NCBI RefSeq assembly: GCF_000471905.2
Contig: NW_006494931.1
Coordinates: 3,121,060-3,185,059, forward strand
Origin: Amborella trichopoda
Lineage: Eukaryota; Streptophyta; Magnoliopsida; Amborellales; Amborellaceae
Direction of reading: 5' to 3'
DNA: 64,000 nucleotides
Both the position numbers and the translations under genes were made by a program. Every line of letters starts with the position of its first letter. The stretch's first letter is position 1. This document shows positions 35,298 to 45,443 of this stretch, piece after piece. The notes beneath the pieces were generated by a model. That model did no database searches. It saw nothing but the letters and a program-made list of their open reading frames with translations, and was not told the DNA's origin.

Positions 35298-35990
35298 ATG
35301 AAAAATTTAGTAAGAAATTTTTCTAATAAAACATTAGCTTCATCAAGTAAGAGCATTCTAAGGATTAAAAATAAAGAAGAAATAATAATAGATGATATTG
35401 AAAAACAAATACAAAACTGGAACATACCTAAAGTTCCAATTACAGATGTCTATAAAAAATGAACTTTTAATTTAAAAATAGGATATGCAATAAAAACTGT
35501 CGAAGAAAGTTTATCAGTAACAAATAATCAAGAAGATTTCCAATTATTCTCTAATAAAACTATTCAAAATCATAAAACGAAATGATATAAATATCTGCAT
35601 ATCGGATTAATCCAGATAGTCATTAAACCTTTAACAAGGCTTAGATTAAATAATTCACTCATGGTATGTCTCAGAGATGCTAGACATAACAGATTTAATG
35701 ATTCACTATTAATTATAGAATTTAGTTTATGCAATAGACCTATCTATTTCAATTGTTTCCCAAATTATTCGATATCTCTAACAGACCCCCATATACTTAA
35801 AGTGTTAACTTTAAATCTAAAAACACAAGGATTCAACATGGAACTGGGTTCACAAAATATAGCAATAGTATATAAGCTATATTATAAAATTATGACCACA
35901 CTATATCCAAATGCTATCCAAACAGATGCAAAAGGATATACAACCTTATTTCAAACAAATATGGAAAAAACAAATATTATAATACGTAGG
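35298..35990 (+). pseudogene. EPRV copy 2: movement-protein region, two stops
   Basis: One frame from ATG 35298 runs on into the coat region except for TGA at 35460-35462 (private to copy 2) and TGA at 35583-35585 (shared with copy 1). It contains IKPLTRLRLNN, MVCLRDARHNRFNDSLL, LCNRPIYFNCFPNYSISL and FNMELGSQNIAIVYKLYYK. The segment missing from copy 1 near 28155 is present here. It belongs to the 30K movement-protein superfamily. Confidence 0.87.
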
Positions 35991-38372
35991 ATGATACAAT
36001 GGTCCCATATCAAATTACCTACAACATGGACTATACAAAATACTGAAAATAATGATAAAACGCCAGTTACTAATCAAACTGCAACTCATATTACTGAATA
36101 TATAGATGGAGAAGTCGAAATAAAATTTAAAACGGCAATAATAGACGATGCATGTATAAAACATTTAAAAAAATATTCCAGAGAACCTTTTAGGAAATCA
36201 GAATCTGAAGTAAGTGGAGTAACAGGAACTGGAGATAATATCCAAATACCTCAATATAAACCAGCATCTAGTAACCAAGAATTTTCAGACAGTGAAATTG
36301 AATTCCAGGTATTAACCATAAGTGACCATCCAAAAATAGATATTAATGCAATAAGAAGAGACTATTTAGCTAAAGAAAACGAACAGTTAAGAAATTGGTA
36401 TTTACAAAGATTTAGCAAAAGATTAATACAACTAATTCATATAAAATATATTAGGTTTATCAAACAAGAAAAACAAAATATCAGTTTCTTTCTTTGGTTA
36501 AAAGAATTGTTAAATCATAAAAAATTGACAATATCACACCTAGAAATCAACATGGTTAAAAATGAATTATATCAAAAATATGATTTATCTGATGGTAATA
36601 ATATTACTAGTATTCATCCTCCCAAACAAAGTATAATTATTAAAAGACAAGAACAAGGGAACGATAAAGAAGAAATCATTAAAACAGAAACTCTAGCTAC
36701 ACCCTATAAGATGTCTAACAAAGAACTAACCAATAGGTTAGATTTGTTACCACATATAATCGAACAGAATAATTATACTAATATGTATATCAAATCAATA
36801 GGTAGACAAACCATTAGAATCGAAAATTATCTTAAGCCCACTACTGAGAAAATAATAGAAAAAAAATCTACATTACTTAAACCACCTCCTGAAATGAATA
36901 AAGACAAATTTCATGTAGGGGAAGATAATAAAAGTCTAATGGACCAATTGATCTCAAAATTAGCTGCTTTAGACATCAAATCTCAAAGGGTTCAAATAGG
37001 ATCATCAGACAAAGGTAAAAAGAAGGTAGCTGAACTCCAAACATCTGAAATTCCAAAAATATCATCTCCTAACATTTCAGCGAAGATTGTAATACAGGAA
37101 GCAAGCATAACCCTTCAGGAATTACCAGAAATAATAGATAATTTAGAAAATAGGGAATTAGCTTTTTCAGAAGCCCTACTATTAAATCATAAAGATAAGA
37201 TAAATAAAATATCGTATGGATCAAAATGGAGACCAGTTGCCCAATCAAGGATGTACCACTTTAGGCCAACTCCTGTAGATATACAATTTGAAGAGGATCT
37301 TATATCACCTACTACTTTCTATTCAGGACGGACAATTGTAAATTGGAATATTTACGGAATGTCAGAATACCAAGTAATAGATACTATGAGACATATGACT
37401 ATGTATGCCTCAACATGCAAAATCGCTGGAAGCCCTGACCAGGAAATAGCAAAAGCCATTATCAGTGGATTCTCTGGATGGTTAAAAGGATGGTGGGATT
37501 TCCACCTAAATGATGTAACAAAAAACCAAATCTTGAGTACAACAAAACAATGGGTAGTAAAAAATGAACAAAATCAAGATATGTTATATACTGAAAGTGA
37601 TACTGGCAATGCTTTAATTTATACCATTACCCTACATTTGTGGGTAGTACAGCTGTCTTAGAAGCAAGGACAGAAGATCTATTATCTAATCTTACATGTC
37701 TGACCCTATCACATTATAAATGGTATAAAGACGTATTCTTTTCAAGATTATTAACCAGGGAAGATAGTGCATCAGACTTTTGGAAAAAAAAATTTATAGC
37801 TGGATTACCATATTTATTTGCTGAGAAAATAAAAACTAGACTCAAAAATAAACATGGAGGAACTATTCCATACTCTGCATATACCTTAAGAGAATTATCT
37901 GCTGAAATATGTGCAGAAGGCCTAGCCCTGTATACAGACATGAAATTAAAAAAACAATTAGACAAATAAAATATGAGAGGCAAAAAAGAGTTAGGAGATT
38001 TTTGCAAACAATTTGGTTATCATGTTAATCTAACTGAAAAGTCACATAAAAAGAAGAAATATCAGCAACATAAAAAACCAAAACCCTTTAGGGAAAGGAA
38101 GTCTAAAAAGAAAGATAATATTATCAAAAAAAGTTCACCAAAAAATAAATCTAAGGGTAAATTAGGCAAAATAAAATTACTCATCAGCTATAAATGTGGA
38201 AAAGTAGGACATTATAAAAATAATTATAAAGTAAAATAAAAATTGAATAACATAATTTTAGATGAAAAAATGAGAAACCAAATATATGAAATAATTTCAT
38301 TAGACATTTCTTATACTAATAGTAGTAATTCTGATAGTGATACATCTAATTCATGTTCTGATTTCATAGGGT
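35991..38372 (+). pseudogene. EPRV copy 2: coat-protein region, truncated
   Basis: Continues in the 35661-37661 open frame (666 codons), then a shared one-base deletion at about 37638 moves reading to 37640-37969, stopped by TAA, and to 37973-38239. The basic stretch and a damaged zinc knuckle follow (SYKCGKVGHYKNNY: first Cys is Ser, last Cys is Tyr). Similarity to copy 1 stops at about 38372, which corresponds to 30566 in copy 1, so protease, RT, RNase H and ORF2 are missing. At 38384-38401 lies an 18-base inverted piece of the leader. Confidence 0.87.
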
Positions 38373-38401
38373 ATACACGGACCAACAATTAAGAAGACTA
38401 G

Positions 38402-38808
38402 CTCATCGGCTCCCAGAAACCTTTTCCTATATATATATACACACACAAAGGCTCATCTCAACGGCGAGTCTAAATTACTCAGCAAGTGTGAGTTGGTTCG
38501 ACCAAATAATCAAACACTGCTTACGCCTCAAGTCGTACAATCGCTTATGCTCAAGTCAGCTAATCTTCCCTAGCATATGTGTGGAAATAGGTCTTTGAAG
38601 TTTTTCAAGACTTTTAAACATCGATATAGAGTTTCCTTGGTCAACCGCGCGTTAATGGCAATTTTCAGTTCTCCGTGACCGGCAAGGGAGATCATTTTTT
38701 AACTTACTGAATATCATCTTTATGCGTCATGTGGAGGCCCCACGTTGACCATATTCTCCAATTAAATGACTCAATCCCAATCATTGTTGCTTTCAAACTA
38801 AAGGAAAA
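38402..38808. other. Right flank of the tandem EPRV, no gene
   Basis: Unremarkable non-viral sequence with no recognisable protein. Confidence 0.5.
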
Positions 38809-39030
38809 GTATACAATGATATTATTTATCTTAGGTATAAAGTGGTCACAATTAATTTTTTATCATTAGATATGAAATTAGATGTCCGCATTCATTCCAT
38901 TGACCATGCTCAAACTTCAAAATAAATATTTTCCAATTTTTTGACATACCTAAGCTATCAGATTTCAAATCGCATAGTTGTAAATAATTGTGACATCTTT
39001 GTAGTAAACGTAAATGATCTCATTGTAAAC
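38809..39030. mobile_element. MITE family 2, full copy
   Basis: Terminal inverted repeats of about 45 bp: left GTATACAATGATATTATT, right in reverse complement GTTTACAATGAGATCATT, both leading to GTCACAATTA. Length 222 bp, AT-rich, noncoding. The same family lies at 60979-61203. Confidence 0.8.
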
Positions 39031-41062
39031 AGTCCCAAAACTAAAACTAGAGTTGTATACATATATAATATTTTGAATATTAAAAACTAGGGTCCTATAT
39101 TGATGAAGGATTCTTATTAATTTAGCTTTCACTCCTATTAATTCGATAAGGACCCGGTTTCTATGCGGTCAAGCCCGCATATGTAGAAATACAAACCTCT
39201 TAATAAATCTATTTTTAAGATAGATTTTAATATTTAATTTTTAAAGTCAAATAATCTCTAACATCGAGATCATGAATATGAAAAAAAAAAAAAAAAAAGA
39301 AACTAAAAAAACAAAAAAAAAAAAAAAAATTTAATAAACTAGAAATAATGATACTAAGAAGAAAACATTTGGTAGGTTAGTTTTCAGTGGTTTTTAGATA
39401 GAACACCCACTTGCATCTCGATGCTTCAGACTTTCTAGACGTCATACGTAGAAATGCCGTCCAGCATTCATGAAACAATTTTCCATTTGATAACATTTAA
39501 AATTTCTAGGCTTACGTAAAGACTTCGGCTAGAGTCCTGTAGCTTCGAGTGTAGGCATAGCCGAGTCAAAAGGATGAGAGTCATCTCGAGGGACATTACT
39601 TGTAAACTACATGGAAATTTCCTGGTGGATGAGTGTAACTACGTTGACCCCATTTGATGATTTGCTAAGGAGGACTGGAAACTGGCCAAGCCCAACACTC
39701 ATCCCTATAGGGCCGGGCCGACCCTCATCAATCTTAACCAGGCCGAAGTAGCCTTAACCCAGCTCTAGCCCTGTCTCGGCCTGCTCTAGCTCTGTCTCGG
39801 CTGGGAGCGGCAGGTCTATTAGAGCTAAAGAAAAAATACTTCAAATAACAGCAAAAAATAGTTAATAAGCCCTTTCTTTGTTCTCTTGAGACTCTTTGTA
39901 ATCTCTTATTAACTATTTTTTAAAAAAAATTGAAGTCCTATAGAAAGTCTTTGATTATTCCCAGGAATGCCATCGAATCAAATCGCATTATTTTGTGAAT
40001 ATCAGGACCCATCGTTGCACGACCTTCATTTTCCAGCCGGGATCATTGACTAAACCCAATGTGTGACTTCACAAATTTATATTCCTTCCACAAGAAAAAG
40101 AGACTCGTGAATATGCATTTGTTTTTTTTGAGAGGAGACCTAAGAAAATAAGAGGAATTATTACATTCAAGAAAAGACCAGGAAAAAAAAGAAGGGAGTC
40201 TAGGTTAGAGCAATATAAAGCCTAGGTTTGAGCAATACAAAGTCTTAGAAAAGGGTTATATGAAATTTGGGCATGGCCCACACACATTGTTTTTATTTTG
40301 ATTTTTTGCTTTGACTTTTCAGAATCCTGCTGGAAGGCCTCCAATCCTTCTATGATGCTTCGAAAAAAAAATAAGATAAAAGAAAAAGAGGCCTCCCAAT
40401 ATTCTGGTCCATATGATAACTGTTTTTAGTATTTGTTCCTGCTTAGTAGCCATCATGGATCATGGATAAATTTGAAAAAGTACAAATAAAATATAGATCT
40501 ATAATTCTGATCATTTCCCACTCAAAGATTGAGTCTGAGACCTTAACTTAAGAATTGATTGACACCCATAAGAAGAATAAAAGAAGACCTTGTCCCTAAA
40601 GAAGAAGATGTAGGACAAGTGACTTTCAAGACAATGAATTTCGGGTACCATGTAGTTTATAATCCCAAATTAAAAATTGATGTCAAAACTCAATTTACTA
40701 CTCCGACTATAGAAAAACTTCCTACTTATAAAATGGATACATCCTTCCTTTTTCTTTAGGATTTAAAAACGTTTCAACTAAAAAATGCGAAAGACATTGG
40801 AACAAAAGACCAGCATAACATCTCTCTATATCTCACCTTAGTCAAGGCAAATTTCCTTAAAGAAAGGGGAAATACAAGTCATGATCAAAATAAAATGACA
40901 AAACTCTCACCAAAAATCAATTAAAGCACGATAAACCAAAGACCCGCGTAACGTTTTCTTTTGGTCCTTCTTTTTAGACCTTTCTCGATTGTATAAGAGC
41001 TTGACAGTTTAATGTATCAATGATCTCCTTCTTACCTCCTCATTATGCAGGTTGTCAATGAC
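39031..41062. other. 2 kb without a recognised gene
   Basis: 39110-39480 resembles the sequence to the right of the copy 3 locus (51780-52060): GATCATGAATATGAAAA, CTAGAAATAATGAT and GAAACAATTTTCC occur in the same order. Poly-A runs lie at 39281-39330. The frame 40559-40759 has no family I can name. A CGGCCTGCTCTAGC-like repeat is at 39755-39800. Confidence 0.5.
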
Positions 41063-41284
41063 CTAACTCATAGTTACTATTTCATTAGATATTGAGTTAC
41101 ACATATAAACTATCAGTGTCCTCCCAACTTTTTGGTAGTGAACCAACCAAAAAAAATCTTGTAGCTCATCTTCTAAGAACAACTTCATATATGTGAATTG
41201 ATAAATAATGTTTTGCACCTCATTCAAGTGCTCTGCAACATATCTCTCGTCTCTGAACTTCATGTTCACAAATTTTCGAATCAA
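41063..41284 (-). pseudogene. Copia gag (UBN2-type) fragment
   Basis: The minus-strand frame reads RKFVNMKFRDERYVAEHLNE, then VQNIIYQFTYMKLFLEDELQ and, further on, VGRTLIVYMCNS, the pattern of Copia capsid proteins of the UBN2/retrotran_gag type. It is only about 73 codons long. It lies downstream, in the same orientation, of the LTR at 41500-42156. No CCHC knuckle is seen. Confidence 0.7.
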
Positions 41285-41499
41285 GAACGCTTTATTTCTG
41301 ACGGTCTTCCTCTAGTACAAGTCACATTGCTTACTACAATGACTTGGAGGATGTCTCCATTGACACATGGTCGAACACATCTTCTTCCAATCATTGTGGG
41401 ATAGTTCCGAGAGATTTCAGTCCAATCTCTTCCACTCATTGTATGTCATACATTTGGGCTTATGTTCTACCCCTTCAATGGGTGCGTACAAGTTCCTAC

Positions 41500-42156
41500 T
41501 GTTATGCACGGAAGCTCTAAATCCAATGGGTTAATTTTTTGGCAAATAAAGTACGAGAGAAATAATCGACAAAAAACAAACAACAAAAATAAAGCAAGAA
41601 ATAAATAACAGAAAAAGAACACCAGGATTTACGTGGTTCATCATAATTGTGACTACTTCTACGGGCGAAAACGATCGATTATTTTCACTAAATCAAATAA
41701 AGAAAATTACAAGGCAACTTACTTGAGAACCGGAAACTCAATCTCCCACAAAACCTGATTCTCTATAATTTTTTCTCTCTGCAAAAACCCCCAAAGTTTC
41801 TTTCTATTTTTCTCTATGCACTTTCTCTCTCTACAAGAGATGACAAACCAAAAAGTGCACCTATGTATGCCCTACTTTTCCACACATGTTTTCTCTATCT
41901 AGAAAAGCATCTTTTTGTAGAGAGAATAAAGTCCAAAAACAAATACCCTGTAACCAATCTCAACTTTCATAACTTTTTCAACATGGAACTTTATCTCTAT
42001 CCATGTGGACCTAAGGCTCTATCCTAATTCAAGTAGGACTTATCCATAAATTTAGATCGTAAATAATAGGCTCTACCCAAATAAATAGGAAACCTAGTTT
42101 GGAGGAAATCAATCCTTTAAAATTAAAGATTCAAGAATTTAAGATAAATATCAACA
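41500..42156 (-). mobile_element. Copia LTR (657 bp)
   Basis: On the minus strand it begins TGTTGATATTTATC and ends GCATAACA, so TG...CA on both sides. The polypurine tract AAGGTGAAGATT (42157-42168, minus strand) abuts it, which fixes the 5' edge and shows that it is the 3' LTR of the RT-RNase H relic upstream. It carries the GATGAACCACGTAAATCC phrase common in plant Copia LTRs. No 5-bp duplication can be checked because the other end is lost. Confidence 0.85.
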
Positions 42157-42228
42157 AATCTTCACCTTAGCTTGAATTCCAAAAGAAATTCTCATCGACC
42201 AACTTCTCCACATGCGCCTCCACAGGCA

Positions 42229-43225
42229 CTTACTTGGGCAAAAGATGAGTCAAGTCCAAGCATAGCTTGAACTTCTGTAATGGAATCGGTTTTGTTAGCT
42301 TATCTGCAACATTGTTCTTGTTGTCAATCTTCAGTAACAATATATCACCTTCAGCTATGATCTCACGAATAAAATGGTATATGACATCAATATGTTTCGT
42401 CCTTGCATGATATACCTGGTTTTTCGTCAAATGTATTGCACTTTGACTGTCACAATAAATAACAGTCACATTCTGTCGTAAGCCCAAATTTCTTACAAGC
42501 CCTCTAAGCCAAATGGCTTCTTTTATTGCCTCAATAATAGACATGTATTCTGCTTCAGTCGTAGACAAGGCAACAACGGTTTGTAGCATCGACCTCCAAC
42601 TGATTGGAGCTCCTGCAAGTGTAAACAAATAACTTGTAGTAGATCTCCTACAGTTTAAATCACTTGCAAAGTCAACATCAACATAACCAACAACTTGTCA
42701 CCAAACTTGTTATCTCTATCAAACATCAGACCCACGTCTAATGTACCAACGCAGAATCCATGTTACCGCATGTCAATGCTCCTTCATGGATTAGCCATAT
42801 ATTTGCTAACAACACTAACGGCTTGAGAAATATCTGGACGAGTGCAAACCATTGCATACATAAGACTTCCAATTGCACTCGCATAGGAAACACGTGACAT
42901 GTATTCCTTTTCAGCATCTGAACTTGGAGATAATATTGCCGACAATCTGAAATGTACAGCAAAAGGAGTATGCGTGGGCTTTGAATTTTTCATCCCAAAT
43001 CTAGTGAGGACCTTCTCAATGTACTCTTTCTGATATAGCCACAATTTACCAACTTTTGATTTTTACGAATCTCCATACCCAAAATTTTCTTTGCTGAACC
43101 TAAATCTTTCATTTCAAATTCTCTAGCAAGCTGAGTCTTCAATTTACTAATTTCTAAAAAATTATTTGCAGCAATAAGCATATCATCCACATAAAAGAGA
43201 ATTTGGATTGTTTCCCCTTTTAGTG
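42229..43225 (-). pseudogene. Copia reverse transcriptase C-terminus and RNase H, truncated
   Basis: Minus-strand frames give FYVDDMLIA (RT catalytic YVDD, about 43177-43203), KDLGSAKKILGMEI, EYIEKVLTRFGMKNSKP, SAIGSLMYAMVCTRPDI, and the RNase H with LSTTEAEYMSIIEAIKEAIWL, VIYCDSQSAIHLTKN, ARTKHIDVIYHFIRE and NVADKLTKP. At least two frameshifts separate the pieces. The element is cut off just before the YVDD box near 43225, so gag, protease, integrase and the RT fingers are missing. Confidence 0.92.
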
Positions 43226-43500
43226 AGATAAAGTCTTGTTTGCTCTCAAAGTTGTTTTCTTCCTAGAAAGTGGCTTAGTTATGGAATAGAGATGAGAGAT
43301 AGGCAGTGGCGCCATTTGCGAGAGCAGGTTTAAAGGAGTTTGCTCGACTTGGAGTTTTTGGTAGAGGTTTGTTTCAAAATCTTTGATGTAACTTTCATTG
43401 GAATAGCGGATTTCTTTTTGTCGTGCCCGTGGATGTAGTCCTTTTGGGGTGAACCACGTAAATCTTTGTGTTCTTGTTACAAAATTTTCCCATCATGTGC
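43226..43500 (+). mobile_element. Opposite-strand Copia LTR fragment
   Basis: Around 43380-43480 the plus strand has GGGGTGAACCACGTAAATC followed by TTTGTGTTCTTGTTAC, the typical 3' part of Copia LTRs, facing the minus-strand element at 41500-43225. Boundaries are not resolved. It suggests nested or head-to-head retrotransposon debris. Confidence 0.5.
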
Positions 43501-44049
43501 CCCACAACTCTTATTATTTGCCATCATTTTCAACATTCTCCTTTGATGCAAAATTTCTCTTTTTCTTTTCAAATTTCGTATACATGATTTTCAATAAAAT
43601 TACGAAGGTTTTTATTTTCCTCATTTAAAGTGGAAATCAGAGCTTCAAGATTTTCAATATATTTCTTCAATTCACAAATTCTTCTTCCCTTGTAATCTTC
43701 ATCTTCTCTTCTTCTTCATCTTTAATTTCAATGACTTCTTTCATTTTTGCCAATTGTGTGATGGCAAAATAGGTTGCAATGTATTTGTCTTCTTTTTTTT
43801 GTATCCATATAAGATCTTTCAAATTCTTTTCCTCTAACTTCTACCTCACAAATAAAAATAGGGCTATGGTTGGTCCCCCCTCAATAATTTTGTAAATTGG
43901 TTTTTAAATTTTTTGCTTTTAAGAAAATTCATTTAACTTGCTTTTTGGCGTAGCAATTGTCATATTTCTTGATGTCTTTTCTACAAAAAGAAATTGCAGC
44001 AATTAGTTTTCCTTTTAATCCTTTTTTAAAAACATTTTTCTCTCATTTC
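43501..44049. other. Pyrimidine-rich AT DNA, no gene
   Basis: TTC/TTT-rich stretches; no recognised protein on either strand. Confidence 0.5.
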
Positions 44050-44560
44050 TTTTTTTGCCTTTTGATGACATAACAACCTTGGATTGTGGTCCTCCTCCTT
44101 TTTCCTTTTAAAAAACGCATTTCCTTTTTTATACCTTCTCGTGGCATCATCATGTCTTTTCATGACATGACAAACTAAGACTGTGGTGCCTTGTTTTTTT
44201 AACACAATTCCATTGTTTATGCCTTCTTATTAGGCACCCTCATGCCTTTTTATGGCATCATCATGCCTTTCCATGGCATGACAAACTACGTCTACGATGT
44301 TCTATTTTACTTTTTCAAAAATTATTTTTTCAATGCCTACACTAAGCATGGATTTCTCATCATGCCTTTCTATGTCATGACAAACTAGGGCTGCGGTATC
44401 CTATTTTCTTTTCTCAAAACTCCTTTTTCCTATGCCTACACTAGGCATGGATTTTCCTTCATGCCTTTTCATGACACAATATACTAGGACGCGGTGTCAT
44501 TTTTTTTCTTTCCCAAAAATTATTTTTCATTTTTCATATGCCTACATAGGTATGGATTTA
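44050..44560 (-). repeat. Tandem repeat of about 100-bp units
   Basis: Five degenerate units, each with CATGCCTTT[C/T][C/T]ATG and ATGACAAACTA near 44067, 44165, 44278, 44379 and 44471, separated by T-rich filler. It borders the end of EPRV copy 3. Confidence 0.75.
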
Positions 44561-44599
44561 TTATGAGGACTACTGTAAACTGTTAACTGTTATAAAGAC

Positions 44600-44755
44600 T
44601 TAAACAATTTACACAAACTGTTACAGACTGAAGCAAACTGAAACAAACTTGAAATAAACTAACAGACTGTTACAGACTTAAGCAAACTGAAACAAACTGA
44701 AACAAACTTGAAATAAACTAACAGACTGTTACAGACTTAAGCAAACTGTATGAAA
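44600..44755 (-). repeat. 59-bp tandem repeat at the copy 3 leader
   Basis: Units with AACAGACTGTTACAGACTTA start at 44661 and 44720, with a partial unit to the left. Inside each unit AAACTGAAACAAACT repeats. On the minus strand this lies just after the GTAAGTAT motif, so it expands the viral leader region or replaces its 3' part. Confidence 0.8.
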
Positions 44756-44769
44756 ATAAAAAATACTTA

Positions 44770-45443
44770 CAGTACACACAAATAATAACTGCAAAAATCC
44801 TTCCACTCTGGTGGATAGTAACTTGGTAATACCGAGTGGTTACAATCACACATAGATAGTAGTTTTTACAAAGGGAAAAAGAGGAAAGAAAAAAGAGGAA
44901 AGTCGGAGTTCTTCAAAAGAATGCTCTGATGATCAGGGAAATGCTTGCTTCCGCTCTGCCTTCGATTGGAATGGTTTCCTTTATTTATAGAAGGAGAAAA
45001 GCCTTGGTGGATGCCACCTGGTTTATGAAAGAATCTTTCTTTATTGAGAAAGGATGGCTTGATAGGATGTTGGAGGCTGGATGGATGCCACGTAGTTGGT
45101 CTTTATTTGGGAATCTTCTCGTAGAGGCTGGGCGACTTTTGTCTTTTAGCACAGGTGGTATTTTGTTGATGCTTGATGAGATGGCTGAGACAAGTGATCT
45201 TGATTTTGTCGGTGGTGTTTTACAGGTGGCATCTATCGTTTAGTTTAGTAGACACAATTGGTGGCTGTCTCATCAGGTAGTGGGTGTCACATCTGTTGCA
45301 TCAGTTATCTTTTAGTCCCGTCTGCTTTTGCTTTTAGTTGCTTTTGTCACATCTTCCTTTGTCTGTCTTGCTTAATATATCTTTATTGCTTTTCTTTGCT
45401 TTATCTCAATACTATTAGAGGTATGTACATTTGGTTTGATAGG
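44770..45443 (-). promoter_or_regulatory. EPRV copy 3 intergenic region and presumed promoter
   Basis: On the minus strand, after ORF2, a TATAAATA box (44982-44989) in the context TTCTATAAATAAAGGAAACC is followed by a TTTCCTC-rich tract (44878-44905), ACTATCCACCAGAGTGGAA, and CTGTAAGTAT (44763-44772). The order and spacing of TATA, pyrimidine tract and GTAAGTAT match copy 1. The open frame 44929-45243 on the opposite strand has no support. Confidence 0.6.

Larger units (their letters stand above)
27214..38401 (+). mobile_element. Tandem endogenous florendovirus-like pararetrovirus (copies 1 and 2)
   Basis: A composite EPRV locus. From left to right: an inverted leader fragment; copy 1, from just upstream of the movement-protein start through coat, protease, RT, RNase H and a second ORF; a complete intergenic promoter region; the primer site and leader; and copy 2, which stops abruptly at about 38372 in the acidic part after the zinc knuckle. 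The movement-protein start codons are 7755 bp apart (27543 and 35298), giving one genome unit. ORF1 carrying movement protein to RNase H plus a separate ORF2 is the layout known for florendoviruses (Caulimoviridae). No integrase is seen, as expected. Every ORF is broken. Confidence 0.9.

Noticed and set aside
40559..40759. 66-codon frame starting MTPIRRIKEDLVPKEED
   Set aside because: It looks protein-like but has no family I can name, no neighbours and no second exon; not enough to call a gene.
44929..45243. 104-codon plus-strand frame
   Set aside because: It overlaps the presumed promoter and leader of the minus-strand EPRV copy 3 and resembles no known protein.
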